From positions 1-54,475 of the forward strand of contig CANCEU010000014.1 in assembly GCA_947375185.1 (NCBI GenBank): a stretch of DNA of 54,475 nucleotides, in the 5' to 3' direction. The translations under genes and the position numbers were made by a program. This document shows, one piece after another, positions 28,619-37,806 of the stretch. The stretch comes from Chitinophagaceae bacterium. GTDB lineage: Bacteria > Bacteroidota > Bacteroidia > Chitinophagales > Chitinophagaceae. The first letter of the stretch is position 1; each line of letters starts with the position of its first letter. A model generated the notes under the pieces. It worked only from the letters and a program-made list of their open reading frames with translations, did no database searches and was not told the origin of the DNA.

Positions 28619-29146
28619 TTACCAGCCCTTCTGTTCTCTTAATGCTTTTATATGTGCCACATGATGTTTGCCATGCCATGCATAGATAGCAAACATATCC
28701 CAAACGCTTACTTCTGCATTTCGAACTGGATGAAATAATTTTCTTTGCCATTGCTCCTCTGTTAAACTTGCAAATAAATTAGCCCATCTTTCATGCAAAG
28801 CATGCAATAATGTAATTGAATAATTCAAAGGCGTTTCTGAAACATCGGCAGTTAACACCCAAGCATTTTCATCATAAGGTTTAATAGTAGGCACATCTTC
28901 GGTTAATGCCAATTTAAAGCGAATAAAAGCATTCATATGACTGTCTGCTAAATGATGCACTACTTGATTCACTGTCCAACCACCTTCGCGATATGGAGTA
29001 TCTAATTGTGCCTTATCCAAATTTAAAATAGCATGCTCTACATCTGAAGGGGCCATACGTAAATCCTGAATCCATTGATTTTTTGTTGCTTCACTAAAAG
29101 GCATTGCTTGGTATTTTCCAATAGGATATCTAGGGTCTTGAGTCAT
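28619..29146 (-). CDS. YfiT/BstA-like DinB-fold metal-dependent protein
   Basis: 175 residues, four-helix DinB fold. YfiT family signatures: DPRYPIGKY at the N-terminus, VNQVVHHLADSHMNAF with metal-binding His, KPYDENAWV, and YAWHGKHHVAHI with the second His pair. Relatives include the bacillithiol transferase BstA and a putative metal-dependent hydrolase from Bacillus. Many Bacteroidota make bacillithiol, so a thiol transferase is possible, but the substrate is not proven. It follows an ABC ATPase gene by 30 bp on the same strand. Confidence 0.85.
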   Translation of the reverse strand: MTQDPRYPIGKYQAMPFSEATKNQWIQDLRMAPSDVEHAILNLDKAQLDTPYREGGWTVNQVVHHLADSHMNAFIRFKLALTEDVPTIKPYDENAWVLTADVSETPLNYSITLLHALHERWANLFASLTEEQWQRKLFHPVRNAEVSVWDMFAIYAWHGKHHVAHIKALREQKGW

Positions 29147-29176
29147 TTGTATAATTATATTGGTTATAAATAAATT

Positions 29177-29941
29177 TTAATCAGCTCTCCATTCTTTGCC
29201 TGTTAAATTAATAAAAACGTCTTCCAAATTCGCTTTTTTAACTTCTTTTTCTTTCTCAAATCCACTTGATACTAAATTGTCAATTAGCGCATTTGGAGTA
29301 TTAATCGCTACAATTCTACCACTATCAACAATTGCTACCCTGTCACATAAAATTTCCGCTTCATCCATATAGTGTGTGGTGATGATGACCGTAGTTCCAT
29401 TTGCTCTAATTTCCTTTATCAAATCCCACAAATTACGACGTGCCTGAGGATCTAATCCGGTAGTGGGTTCATCTAAGAAAATAATTTTGGGCTTATTAAT
29501 GAGCGTTGTTGCAATGGAGAATCTTTGCTTTTGCCCCCCACTCATTTCTTTATACTTTGCTTTAGCCTTGTCTTCTAAATTTACTTTTTTAAGTAGTTCA
29601 GTAGGATCAACGTCACTTTGATATAAACCAACAAATAAATGAATTAATTCAGTAAGGTTAAGATTCGGATAAAAACCTGAGGTTTGCAATTGTACTCCGA
29701 TGATTTTTTTAATTTCTCCTGGCGCATTATCTAGGTTTAAACCATCTACAATTATTTCCCCACTAGTTTTTTCCCTAAGTGTTTCAATTATTTCTAGGGT
29801 TGTGGATTTACCTGCACCATTAGGACCTAATAGACCAAAAATTTCTCCTTCATACACATCAAAGCTAATTCCTTTTACCGCTTCAAAATCACCATAGGTT
29901 TTAACCAAATCTTTAACTGAAATAATTACAGGAGTTTGCAT
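29177..29941 (-). CDS. ABC transporter ATP-binding protein
   Basis: 254 residues. Walker A GPNGAGKST, Q-loop VQLQTSGFY, signature MSGGQKQR, Walker B KIIFLDEPTTGLDP and H-loop TTHYMDEAE are all intact. The set is typical of ABC-2-type drug or polysaccharide exporters (CcmA/DrrA-like). No permease gene lies in this window, so its membrane partner is unknown. A -7-like promoter element lies at 29975-29982, divergent from the purK promoter. Confidence 0.93.
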   Translation of the reverse strand: MQTPVIISVKDLVKTYGDFEAVKGISFDVYEGEIFGLLGPNGAGKSTTLEIIETLREKTSGEIIVDGLNLDNAPGEIKKIIGVQLQTSGFYPNLNLTELIHLFVGLYQSDVDPTELLKKVNLEDKAKAKYKEMSGGQKQRFSIATTLINKPKIIFLDEPTTGLDPQARRNLWDLIKEIRANGTTVIITTHYMDEAEILCDRVAIVDSGRIVAINTPNALIDNLVSSGFEKEKEVKKANLEDVFINLTGKEWRAD

Positions 29942-29974
29942 ATTGTATGGGTTGATTCTTTAGATTATTCTAAA

Positions 29975-29982
29975 CAAATTTA
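29975..29982 (-). promoter_or_regulatory. -7 element for the ABC ATPase gene
   Basis: Reads TAAATTTG on the reverse strand, an exact TAnnTTTG match, 33 bp upstream of the ABC ATPase start. A reverse-strand TTTTG lies about 23 bp further upstream (30006-30010), a possible -33 box. Confidence 0.5.
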
Positions 29983-29996
29983 GTCGCTTTTCGCCT

Positions 29997-30004
29997 TATC
30001 TTTG
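29997..30004 (+). promoter_or_regulatory. -7 element of purK promoter
   Basis: TATCTTTG matches the Bacteroidota -7 consensus TAnnTTTG and lies 19 bp upstream of the purK start codon. No clear -33 TTTG is seen. Confidence 0.5.
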
Positions 30005-30023
30005 ACAAAATAAATAGGAACTT

Positions 30024-31145
30024 ATGAAAGTAGGTATTTTAGGAGGCGGGCAATTAGGTAGAATGTTGTTACAAGCAGCAGCCAACTACGATGTTACTAC
30101 TTATGTTTTGGAAAATGACCCCAATTGTCCTGCGGCACATTTATGCCACCATTTTACTTTAGGAAATATTAATGACTTTGACACAGTTTATAATTTTGGG
30201 AAAAACCTTAATGCTTTAACCATCGAAATTGAAGCTGTAAATGTAGATGCACTTGAAAAATTAGAAAAAGAAGGTGTAAAAGTGTACCCTACTCCTGCAG
30301 CCATCAGAATTATTAAAAATAAAATTTTACAAAAACAGTTTTATTTAGATAATGAAATTCCAACATCGGCATTTCACATTACGCAATCTAAAACGGAACT
30401 TTCAAAATTTATTGACTTTTTACCTGCAGTACATAAACTTGGTGAAGGTGGGTATGATGGGAAAGGTGTACAGGTGTTAAATTCGGAAAGTGATATCGCA
30501 CATGCATTTGATGCCCCATCGGTATTAGAAAAGAAAATAAAAATCAAAAAGGAAATTGCTTTAATTGTTGGAATGAATGCAAAAGGAGAAACCATTATTT
30601 ATCCTCCTGCAGAAATGATTTTTGATCAAGTATATAATTTATTAGATTACCAATTAAGTCCAGCAAAATTGGAAGAAAAACAATTATGGAAGGCCGAAGC
30701 CATTGCGCGTAAAGTGGTTAATGGATTAAGAAGTCCGGGCTTATTTGCAATTGAATTATTTATTGATGATATGGGTGATGTTTGGGTGAATGAAGCTGCG
30801 CCACGCGTTCATAATAGTGGACACCATACTATTGAAGCTAATTATAGTAGTCAATATGATATGCTTTGGAGAATTTTACTAGATTATCCTTTGGGTAATC
30901 CTGCTGAAATTTTGCCTTCCGCCATTGTAAATATCATTGGTGCCGAAGGATATAGCGGGGATGTATTTTATGAAGGACTTGACGAAGTTCTTAAAATGGA
31001 TAATGTATTTGTCCACTTATATGGAAAAAAGCAAACCAAGCCTGGCCGTAAAATGGGCCATGTAACGATTATTAGTAATAATTATCAGGACCTTACACAT
31101 AAAGCCAATAAAATAAAACACACCTTAAAAGCAATGAGTAAATAA
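30024..31145 (+). CDS. purK: N5-carboxyaminoimidazole ribonucleotide synthase
   Basis: 373 residues. ATP-grasp enzyme of purine synthesis: AIR + bicarbonate + ATP to N5-CAIR, with PurE acting next. N-terminal VGILGGGQLGRML, the ATP-binding LGEGGYDGKGVQ and the metal-binding EAAPRVHNSGHHTIEA motif are complete. Start ATG 30024. purE is not adjacent. The stop lies two bases from the stop of the convergent DUF3078 gene. Confidence 0.96.
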   Translation: MKVGILGGGQLGRMLLQAAANYDVTTYVLENDPNCPAAHLCHHFTLGNINDFDTVYNFGKNLNALTIEIEAVNVDALEKLEKEGVKVYPTPAAIRIIKNKILQKQFYLDNEIPTSAFHITQSKTELSKFIDFLPAVHKLGEGGYDGKGVQVLNSESDIAHAFDAPSVLEKKIKIKKEIALIVGMNAKGETIIYPPAEMIFDQVYNLLDYQLSPAKLEEKQLWKAEAIARKVVNGLRSPGLFAIELFIDDMGDVWVNEAAPRVHNSGHHTIEANYSSQYDMLWRILLDYPLGNPAEILPSAIVNIIGAEGYSGDVFYEGLDEVLKMDNVFVHLYGKKQTKPGRKMGHVTIISNNYQDLTHKANKIKHTLKAMSK

Positions 31146-31147
31146 TA

Positions 31148-32152
31148 TTACTTGTTTGAATTACTACCTGCGGCTTCGCTACTAGCTACAAATTTGGGTT
31201 TAACCACTACCTTTTTAACTTGTAATGGTTTTACATACCCAATGCCTATTATACTCTTTAATTGCAATCCTGGCGATGTTTTGTTAGGACCAAATATGCG
31301 AATTTTGTCATCATACATCATGTCAAGACTATATGTTGCTGAAAAGTTTTTATGAATTTTAAACATAAATAAATTAGTCATGTACACATTCACATTTTCA
31401 GGCTTTTGATAATAATTAGAAAAAAAATCGGCTCTGCCTTTGTAGGTAATATTTGGCACAATGGCTTTACTGTAATTAATAGTTACAAATAAACCAGTTT
31501 CCCTATAGATATGCTTCCCTGTATCAACACCATATTTCCCTTGCTGTGATAATTTATTATTTAAGACAATAGTACTTCTTGAAGTTAAAGGTGAAAAGAA
31601 AATAGATAAATCATTGTCAGGCTTATAATCTAACCCTGCAGATAAAATCACATAGGCAGGTGATAAAAAACTAGAAGTGAAATTTGCATTTGAACCACTA
31701 AAGCTATAGCCGTCAAAAAATTGAGAACGAAAGTTAAAAAGTCCAGATAAATACATTTGCCCAGTTGAATCTATCTTATAACCATACTTACTTAATACAT
31801 CTACGCGATCATCATTTTTTCGACCTCCTAAACTTGTGGATTGCATATAACCCAGGTTCACATCAATATTATTATCCCAATTTTGTCTAGGTTTTTGGTA
31901 AAAAGCAAAATAATTAAAATAGCTTGTCAAGGCCATATTAAAATTATCCCCCCCTGCAGCCCAATTACTTAATGAGCTTTGAGATAAATTAAAGTTGTAG
32001 AGTCCTCCAGTTTTCCAATTCCAAGCGGTAGTGTCCACTTCTTTTTTAATATTTCTTGATGTCTCTGACCTCAACTTCGCAACCACTAAATCTTGTGCAA
32101 ATGAAGTCTTAAATACAAAACATAACAATACGACAACAAGCCATTTATTCAT
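31148..32152 (-). CDS. DUF3078 outer-membrane beta-barrel-like protein
   Basis: 334 residues with a signal peptide (KTSFAQ). The opening WKTGGLYNFNLSQSSLSNWAAGGDN is the hallmark of DUF3078 in Bacteroidota (given here as its core WAAGGDN). The remainder alternates short strands and turns rich in aromatic residues, as in outer-membrane barrels. Function unknown. A TAnnTTTG-type element lies 16 bp upstream of the start (32169-32176). Confidence 0.85.
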   Translation of the reverse strand: MNKWLVVVLLCFVFKTSFAQDLVVAKLRSETSRNIKKEVDTTAWNWKTGGLYNFNLSQSSLSNWAAGGDNFNMALTSYFNYFAFYQKPRQNWDNNIDVNLGYMQSTSLGGRKNDDRVDVLSKYGYKIDSTGQMYLSGLFNFRSQFFDGYSFSGSNANFTSSFLSPAYVILSAGLDYKPDNDLSIFFSPLTSRSTIVLNNKLSQQGKYGVDTGKHIYRETGLFVTINYSKAIVPNITYKGRADFFSNYYQKPENVNVYMTNLFMFKIHKNFSATYSLDMMYDDKIRIFGPNKTSPGLQLKSIIGIGYVKPLQVKKVVVKPKFVASSEAAGSNSNK

Positions 32153-32168
32153 TACTTACTCATTTTCA

Positions 32169-32176
32169 CAAATATA
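32169..32176 (-). promoter_or_regulatory. -7 element for the DUF3078 gene
   Basis: Reads TATATTTG on the reverse strand (TAnnTTTG), 16 bp upstream of the start codon. Confidence 0.4.
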
Positions 32177-32309
32177 CAAATTATAGTAAGGCATTGATTA
32201 CAAGTCATATATAATAAATGCTATCAGGGTCAACTATATAAATAACCGATTCATTATCAATTAACTAGTATTAACATATGACAAGATGGCACATTCGAAT
32301 ATTTTTAAC

Positions 32310-32317
32310 TAAATTTG
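32310..32317 (+). promoter_or_regulatory. -7 element of the miaB promoter
   Basis: TAAATTTG matches TAnnTTTG, 28 bp upstream of the miaB ATG. This probably drives the miaB to secG gene run. Confidence 0.5.
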
Positions 32318-32345
32318 CAGACTAAACATTTAGCAAGAAATATAC

Positions 32346-33767
32346 ATGGAACTATACGCTAGCGATACAAAAGTACATGATGAGACAAGACAAGGTGAAG
32401 CATTTGAATCCAATGCTCCAAAAAAACACTTTGATAAGTTCTTTTATGTAGAAAGTTATGGATGTGCAATGAACTTTGCAGATAGTGAAGTTGTGGCTTC
32501 TATTTTAGAAAATAATGGCTATGGCAGTACAAGACAAGCCGAAGAAGCTGATTTGATTTTGGTGAATACCTGTTCGGTACGCGAAAAAGCAGAACAAACA
32601 GTCAGAAAACGTTTGACTGAATTTAGAAAATTAAAAACAGTAAAACCTGGCTTATTAGTTGGCATTTTAGGCTGTATGGCTGAAAGACTAAAATCGCAAT
32701 TACTAGAGCAAGAAAAACTTGTTGATATTGTTGTTGGGCCAGATGCTTACAGAACCCTACCCGATTTAATTGCAGAAGCCGGTACTGGTCAAAAAGCAGT
32801 GAACGTAATTTTAAGTAGAGATGAAACCTATGGTGACATTGCACCAGTTCGATTAGATAGTAATGGTATCAGTGGGTTTGTTTCCATTATGCGTGGTTGT
32901 AATAATATGTGTAGCTTTTGTGTTGTCCCTTTTACTAGAGGCCGTGAACGAAGCCGTGATGCATTTAGTATTGTTGCAGAATGTCGAGATTTATTTGAAA
33001 AAGGATACAAGGAAATTACTTTGTTAGGTCAAAATGTAGATAGTTACTATTGGAACAATCCAGAAACAAACGAGTCGGTAACATTTGCTCAATTATTAGA
33101 AAGTGTTGCCCAAATAGATATTAGCTTACGTGTTCGCTTTAGTACTTCGCACCCTAAGGACATTACAGATGAAGTGTTATTTACCATGGCTAAGTACCAT
33201 AATATTTGCAAATATATTCACTTACCCGTTCAAAGTGGAAGCACTAGAATGTTGCAATTAATGAACCGCACATATACAAGAGAATGGTATTTATCAAAAG
33301 TGGCGCGCATTAGAGAAATTATGCCCGACTGCAGCATTTCAGCTGATATAATCGCAGGGTTTTGTACAGAAACCGAAGCCGATCATCAGGATACAATTAG
33401 CATCATGAAGGAAGCTAATTACGACTATAGTTACATGTACTTTTACTCAGAGCGACCAGGAACACTTGCTGCTAAAAGATATGAGGATGACATACCCGAG
33501 GAAATAAAGAAAAGAAGGTTACAAGAAATTGTGGATGTGCAATGGATATTATCCAATGAGAGTAATAAAAAAGATGTTGGAAAAACATTCGAAGTATTAA
33601 TCGAAGGCAATAGCAAAAAAAGTGATCAAGAATGGATGGGACGTAATAGCCAAAATAAAGTAATTGTGTTCTCTAAGGACCAACACCATTTGAAAAAAGG
33701 AGATTATGTTAATGTATTGGTTACTGATTTCACAAAAGGAACCTTACTTGGAAAAGTAACAAATTAA
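32346..33767 (+). CDS. miaB: tRNA-2-methylthio-N6-dimethylallyladenosine synthase
   Basis: 473 residues. Radical SAM methylthiotransferase that converts i6A37 to ms2i6A37 in tRNAs. The N-terminal UPF0004 domain holds the three cluster cysteines ([31 protein letters not shown]), and the radical SAM motif is [22 protein letters not shown] (CxxxCxxC). A C-terminal TRAM region is present. Start ATG 32346 with a -7 promoter element upstream. A sigma-54 activator gene follows after 29 bp. Confidence 0.96.
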   Translation: MELYASDTKVHDETRQGEAFESNAPKKHFDKFFYVESYGCAMNFADSEVVASILENNGYGSTRQAEEADLILVNTCSVREKAEQTVRKRLTEFRKLKTVKPGLLVGILGCMAERLKSQLLEQEKLVDIVVGPDAYRTLPDLIAEAGTGQKAVNVILSRDETYGDIAPVRLDSNGISGFVSIMRGCNNMCSFCVVPFTRGRERSRDAFSIVAECRDLFEKGYKEITLLGQNVDSYYWNNPETNESVTFAQLLESVAQIDISLRVRFSTSHPKDITDEVLFTMAKYHNICKYIHLPVQSGSTRMLQLMNRTYTREWYLSKVARIREIMPDCSISADIIAGFCTETEADHQDTISIMKEANYDYSYMYFYSERPGTLAAKRYEDDIPEEIKKRRLQEIVDVQWILSNESNKKDVGKTFEVLIEGNSKKSDQEWMGRNSQNKVIVFSKDQHHLKKGDYVNVLVTDFTKGTLLGKVTN

Positions 33768-33796
33768 AAAAGCGTTGTTGGATAAATATTTATACT

Positions 33797-35089
33797 ATGG
33801 ATTTACAATCATTAAAAAATAGGTTTAGCATTATTGGTAATACGCCATCGTTAAATCATGCATTGAATACCGCTGAACAAGTTGCTGCAACTGACTTAAC
33901 GGTATTGATTGTAGGAGAATCAGGAGTGGGTAAAGAAGTTTTTTCTCAAATAATTCATAGCCTATCTGCGCGAAAGCACAATCCTTTTATTGCAGTCAAC
34001 TGTGGTGCTATTCCTGAGGGCACTATTGACTCAGAATTATTTGGACATGAAAAAGGTTCATTCACTGGAGCAGTAGATAGCCGTAAAGGTTATTTCGAAA
34101 CGGTGAATGGAGGTACTATTTTTTTAGATGAAATTGGTGAAATGCCCTTAGGTACTCAAGCCCGTTTATTGCGCGTTTTAGAAACAGGTGAATTTATAAG
34201 AGTAGGTTCCTCCAAAGTGCAAAAAACAGATGTAAGAGTTATTGCTGCCACTAATAGAGAGTTAATGGAATTTACGCAAAAAGGTAAATTTAGAGAGGAT
34301 TTATATTATCGTTTAAACACAGTGCCTATTAGAGTTCCAAGCTTAAGGGATCGCAAAGAAGATATTCCATTACTGTTCAGAAAATTCGTTGTTGACTTTG
34401 CAGAAAAGTATAAGACAAAACCTATTTTTTTAGATGAAGAAGCGCGCGCATTATTAACTACCTATAGCTGGCCTGGCAATGTGCGTGAACTAAAAAATAT
34501 TGCAGAACAGATATCAGTATTAAGCACAACGGATCAAATTAATGCTCAAATCCTGAATGGGTTTTTACCTCAAGCAACCAAACACAATATGCCAATGGTT
34601 ACTGGAGGAAGCCCAGTTGGAGAATTTGCGAATGAAAGAGAAATATTATACAAGCTCTTTTTTGATATGAAAAAGGATGTAAATGAACTAAAGAAAATGT
34701 TCTTTGAAATTTTACAAAATCCTTCATTAGCTGGACAAGCAGGAAATTTTACACGAGAGTCCATAATGAATGAGCTTAAGGAGGATATGTTACAAAACAA
34801 TCTTACTAACAATGCCCTAAATACAACAAGTAATAATGCAAATCCAATAGCGCCAGTTCAAATAAACAACACGCAGCCAATTATCAATTCTCAACCTTTA
34901 ATAATTGATAATGACATGCAAAGTCATTTTGAAGTGGAAGAGTCTTTAAATATAATGGATAAAGAAAAAGAACTAATTTTAAAGGCGTTAAAAAAGCATC
35001 GGGGCAGAAGAAAAGACGCAGCCACCGATTTGGGCATTAGTGAACGAACACTTTATAGAAAAATTAAAGAATATAACATTGAAGAATAA
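33797..35089 (+). CDS. sigma-54 interaction AAA+ transcriptional activator without sensor domain
   Basis: 430 residues. The AAA+ domain begins near the N-terminus: Walker A GESGVGKE (40-47), the sigma-54 contact loop GSFTGA (87-92, in place of GAFTGA), Walker B TIFLDE (107-112) and YSWPGNVRELKN. A linker of ~100 residues leads to a C-terminal Fis-type helix-turn-helix (KKHRGRRKDAATDLGISERTLYRKI, about residues 402-426, core given as LGISERTLYRK). No receiver or sensing domain is present, so control must be by level or by a partner. The same order (activator, lptE, TPR-like, secG) is a common Bacteroidota arrangement. Targets unknown. Confidence 0.92.
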   Translation: MDLQSLKNRFSIIGNTPSLNHALNTAEQVAATDLTVLIVGESGVGKEVFSQIIHSLSARKHNPFIAVNCGAIPEGTIDSELFGHEKGSFTGAVDSRKGYFETVNGGTIFLDEIGEMPLGTQARLLRVLETGEFIRVGSSKVQKTDVRVIAATNRELMEFTQKGKFREDLYYRLNTVPIRVPSLRDRKEDIPLLFRKFVVDFAEKYKTKPIFLDEEARALLTTYSWPGNVRELKNIAEQISVLSTTDQINAQILNGFLPQATKHNMPMVTGGSPVGEFANEREILYKLFFDMKKDVNELKKMFFEILQNPSLAGQAGNFTRESIMNELKEDMLQNNLTNNALNTTSNNANPIAPVQINNTQPIINSQPLIIDNDMQSHFEVEESLNIMDKEKELILKALKKHRGRRKDAATDLGISERTLYRKIKEYNIEE

Positions 35090-35615
35090 TCGCATAAATA
35101 ACAGTTTTCTATTTAGCTATGCAAGCTTAATTGTTGTAGTGCTATTGTCAACAATTATATCTGGATGTGGTATATATAGTTTTAAGGATGCTGTTATTCC
35201 TGATAATATTAAAACAGTAAAAATTGGATTTATCGAAAACAAGGCAAGATATGTGAATCCACAATTAGCTCCTTTGTTAACTGATAAATTGCAACAAAAA
35301 ATAATAGGACAAACAAAATTAACAAGAACTAATAGTGATGATGCACATTATCAAATTTATGCTACTATTACTAATTATGACCCCACTCAAACCGTTGGTG
35401 TAAGTGCACAACAAGCTACCACCAATCGTTTGACCGTTACGGTGCATGTTATTTTAAAAAAGACATTGGATAATAAAGAACAAGAATTTGATGTATCAAG
35501 AAACTTTGACTTTTCGGCAAATCTTACTTTAAATCAAGCCGAAGGACAATTAATGGATGACATTGTTCGTAATATTACAGATGACATATTTAATCAAATT
35601 TTTTCAAACTGGTAA
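35079..35615 (+). CDS. lptE: LptE-like LPS-assembly lipoprotein
   Basis: 178 residues from TTG 35079. N-terminus: basic stretch, hydrophobic core and lipobox TIISGC, giving Cys at residue 30. An alternative GTG at 35040 adds 13 charged residues and is less likely. The body is a LptE-type domain (YSFKDAVIPDNIKTVKIGFIENKA at the start, cited here as DNIKTVKIGF), with IYATITNYDP and a conserved helical end. LptE plugs the outer-membrane LPS translocon LptD. It overlaps the activator gene by 11 bp. Confidence 0.85.
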   Translation: MKNNRINNSFLFSYASLIVVVLLSTIISGCGIYSFKDAVIPDNIKTVKIGFIENKARYVNPQLAPLLTDKLQQKIIGQTKLTRTNSDDAHYQIYATITNYDPTQTVGVSAQQATTNRLTVTVHVILKKTLDNKEQEFDVSRNFDFSANLTLNQAEGQLMDDIVRNITDDIFNQIFSNW

Positions 35616-35618
35616 TTA

Positions 35619-36341
35619 ATGAACCCATCTTCAATAAGTGCTATTTTATCTAAGTGGACAGGCCAAGAGGACCTTTCAAATATTGAAACCAGTGTATTAG
35701 AAGCATGTGTTAACGAAAATGCTTTTAGTCCAAGCCTACAATTATTGTTGGCAAAAAAATATGCGTTAGAACAATCTGATAAATATACCTCCCAATTACA
35801 AATAGCAAGTAGCTATTTCCCTTCTGCTTTACAATTACATCTTTGGCTTTCAAATGAGGAATCGGATACTAAAACTGCACCCATTGAAGCCAAATTAAAT
35901 ACATTGATTTCGGAACAATTGGCTCAATTTAATGAGTCAGTTGAAGCTGATCAATTGGAATTCGAAAAAGAAGCGCCTCAAATTGTAAAGGACTATTTTG
36001 GAGCCCAAGGGATTGAAATTGACCTTTCTAAGCTTCCCCAGGATAAATTTACCACCCAATTAAGGAGCTTTACGGCATGGTTAAAGGTATTAAAGCATCA
36101 GGAGGAAAATGCCCCAAATTTGGCTGAAATTGGCGAAGAACAAGAGAAATTGATAGCAATTATAGCCGAAAAGGCCAATAATGCCACCGAAGTCATTACC
36201 GAGGCAATGGCCGATGTATGGGAAAAACAGGGTAATAATCGAAAGGCAATTGACATCTATTCTAAATTAAGTTTTATTTTTCCTGAAAAATCCGTTTATT
36301 TTGCGTCTCGAATTGAACAATTAAAACAAAGAAACAAATGA
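35619..36341 (+). CDS. hypothetical protein with C-terminal TPR-like unit
   Basis: 240 residues, soluble, Glu/Gln/Ala-rich and mostly helical. The C-terminus contains TEAMADVWEKQGNNRKAI followed by IYSKLSFIFPEKS, a tetratricopeptide-like helix pair seen in Bacteroidota proteins at this locus. No signal peptide. It starts 3 bp after lptE and its stop overlaps the secG start (ATGA). The function is unknown; a link to envelope assembly or secretion is suggested only by neighbours. Confidence 0.8.
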   Translation: MNPSSISAILSKWTGQEDLSNIETSVLEACVNENAFSPSLQLLLAKKYALEQSDKYTSQLQIASSYFPSALQLHLWLSNEESDTKTAPIEAKLNTLISEQLAQFNESVEADQLEFEKEAPQIVKDYFGAQGIEIDLSKLPQDKFTTQLRSFTAWLKVLKHQEENAPNLAEIGEEQEKLIAIIAEKANNATEVITEAMADVWEKQGNNRKAIDIYSKLSFIFPEKSVYFASRIEQLKQRNK

Positions 36342-36688
36342 TTACTCTATTTATAATCTTAATGGTTACAGCTTGTATCGGACTTGGATTCATCGTATTA
36401 ATTCAAAATCCTAAAGGTGGTGGATTAAACGCGAATGTAAGTGGCTTATCTAATAACTTCATGGGTGTTAAACAAACAACAGATGTTTTAGAAAAAGGGA
36501 CTTGGATTTTTGTGATCATCATTGCTGTTTTAGCAATGTCATCTACCCTATTCTTAAAATCATCAAACGGAAGTAGCGAGAAGGATTTAATTAACAAAGT
36601 AAACACTTCAACTACAACTACCCCTCAGCAAGCTCCAGCAGCGCCTCAACAGGCACCAGCTCCTCAGCAAGCGCCTGCTCAAAAATAG
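36338..36688 (+). CDS. secG: preprotein translocase subunit SecG
   Basis: 116 residues. Two transmembrane helices flank the conserved loop QNPKGGGLNANVSG and GVKQTTDVLEKGTW, typical of SecG, the auxiliary subunit of the SecYEG channel in the inner membrane. The C-terminal tail is a low-complexity Pro/Ala/Gln repeat (QQAPA units), common in Bacteroidota SecG. The start overlaps the preceding stop by 4 bases. A strong terminator hairpin follows at 36737. Confidence 0.95.
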   Translation: MITLFIILMVTACIGLGFIVLIQNPKGGGLNANVSGLSNNFMGVKQTTDVLEKGTWIFVIIIAVLAMSSTLFLKSSNGSSEKDLINKVNTSTTTTPQQAPAAPQQAPAPQQAPAQK

Positions 36689-36736
36689 AAATTACTTCCA
36701 CTTTGAGTGGAAAAATGAATTTTATATATGATTTTG

Positions 36737-36765
36737 TCCCCATCTCAAAAAGGTGGGGATTTTTT
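36737..36765 (+). terminator. intrinsic terminator after secG
   Basis: An 8-bp GC-rich stem (TCCCCATC with GGTGGGGA, one G-T wobble) and a 7-base loop are followed by six T residues. It closes the miaB-secG gene run, 15 bp before mltG. Confidence 0.85.
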
Positions 36766-36779
36766 ATGTATTTTGAAAT

Positions 36780-37799
36780 ATGAAAAAGTTGATCATCGCC
36801 CTCTTGCTACTTTTATTATGCTATGAATCCTATAATGTATTTTTAAGCACTACTCATTTTGGCAAAGAAAAAAATAGTTTTGAATACAGTAGCAATGGTT
36901 TGAATGCATTGGCTGATAGCTTAGCAGCCAATAAAATAATTTTAGACAAGCCTAGTTTTTTATTACTTGCTAAATTATTAAATGTAGAAAGCAAAATTAA
37001 ACCAGGTAAATTTTTAGTTAAGCGCAATACGAGCTTACTTTCTCTTGTAAGGATGTTACGCAACAATCAACAAGCCACAGTGAATCTTGTATTAAATAAA
37101 GTGCGTACTAGAGGTGATTTATCAAAGCTCATTGGAAATACTTTGGCAGTAGATAGTATGACCGCTGCTCAATATTTTAATAGCAATGATTCGCTTGCTT
37201 CTTTTGGAACAGATACAACACAGCTGTTAACCTTATTTATACCTAATACCTATACCATGTATTGGTCCACATCGCTTCCTAAATTAATGCAGAAAATGAA
37301 GGACCAACAGGAACTTTTTTGGAAAACAAATGATCGAAAATCAAAAGCATCAGCAATAGGCATGACTCCCAATCAAGTTTACACCTTAGCGTCCATCGTT
37401 GAGGAAGAATGTAATTATGATACTGATAAAAGTTTAATTGCAAGTGTTTATCAAAATAGATTGCAAAAAAATATGCGTTTACAGGCATGCCCTACCATAA
37501 AATTTGCGATGCAAGATTTTACTCTTACTCGTATCTATGAAAAATATTTAACTAACCCTTCCCCCTATAATACGTATCGCAACACAGGACTTCCTCCAGG
37601 GCCAATATGCACCCCTAGCCCAAAGACGATTGACCTTGTATTAAATGCTCCAAAAACAAATTATCTATATTTTGTAGCAAAGGCAGATTTTAGTGGATAC
37701 CATCATTTTAGTGCCACATTCGAAGAACATAGTAAATTTGCAAAAGAATATCAACTTAAATTAGACGAATATCAAAAAAGGAAAAATCAATATCACTAG
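36780..37799 (+). CDS. mltG: endolytic murein transglycosylase MltG
   Basis: 339 residues. One N-terminal membrane anchor, a LysM-like part and the YceG/MltG catalytic domain. The catalytic glutamate lies in SIVEEECNYD; SVYQNRL, YNTYRNTGLPPGPICTPS and NYLYFVA are family hallmarks. It cleaves nascent glycan strands in the inner-membrane periplasmic face and influences strand length. Start ATG 36780. The YihY gene follows after 7 bp. Confidence 0.95.
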   Translation: MKKLIIALLLLLLCYESYNVFLSTTHFGKEKNSFEYSSNGLNALADSLAANKIILDKPSFLLLAKLLNVESKIKPGKFLVKRNTSLLSLVRMLRNNQQATVNLVLNKVRTRGDLSKLIGNTLAVDSMTAAQYFNSNDSLASFGTDTTQLLTLFIPNTYTMYWSTSLPKLMQKMKDQQELFWKTNDRKSKASAIGMTPNQVYTLASIVEEECNYDTDKSLIASVYQNRLQKNMRLQACPTIKFAMQDFTLTRIYEKYLTNPSPYNTYRNTGLPPGPICTPSPKTIDLVLNAPKTNYLYFVAKADFSGYHHFSATFEEHSKFAKEYQLKLDEYQKRKNQYH

Positions 37800-37806
37800 A
37801 ATTCCG

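Noticed and set aside
29177..29941. ABC ATPase as part of a complete exporter locus
   Set aside because: No permease gene is in the window; the neighbours are a YfiT-like protein and purK, so only the ATPase can be called.
33797..36688. Sigma-54 activator, lptE, TPR-like and secG run as an unusual cluster
   Set aside because: This gene order is common in Bacteroidota genomes, so it is noted in the annotation but not as a discovery.
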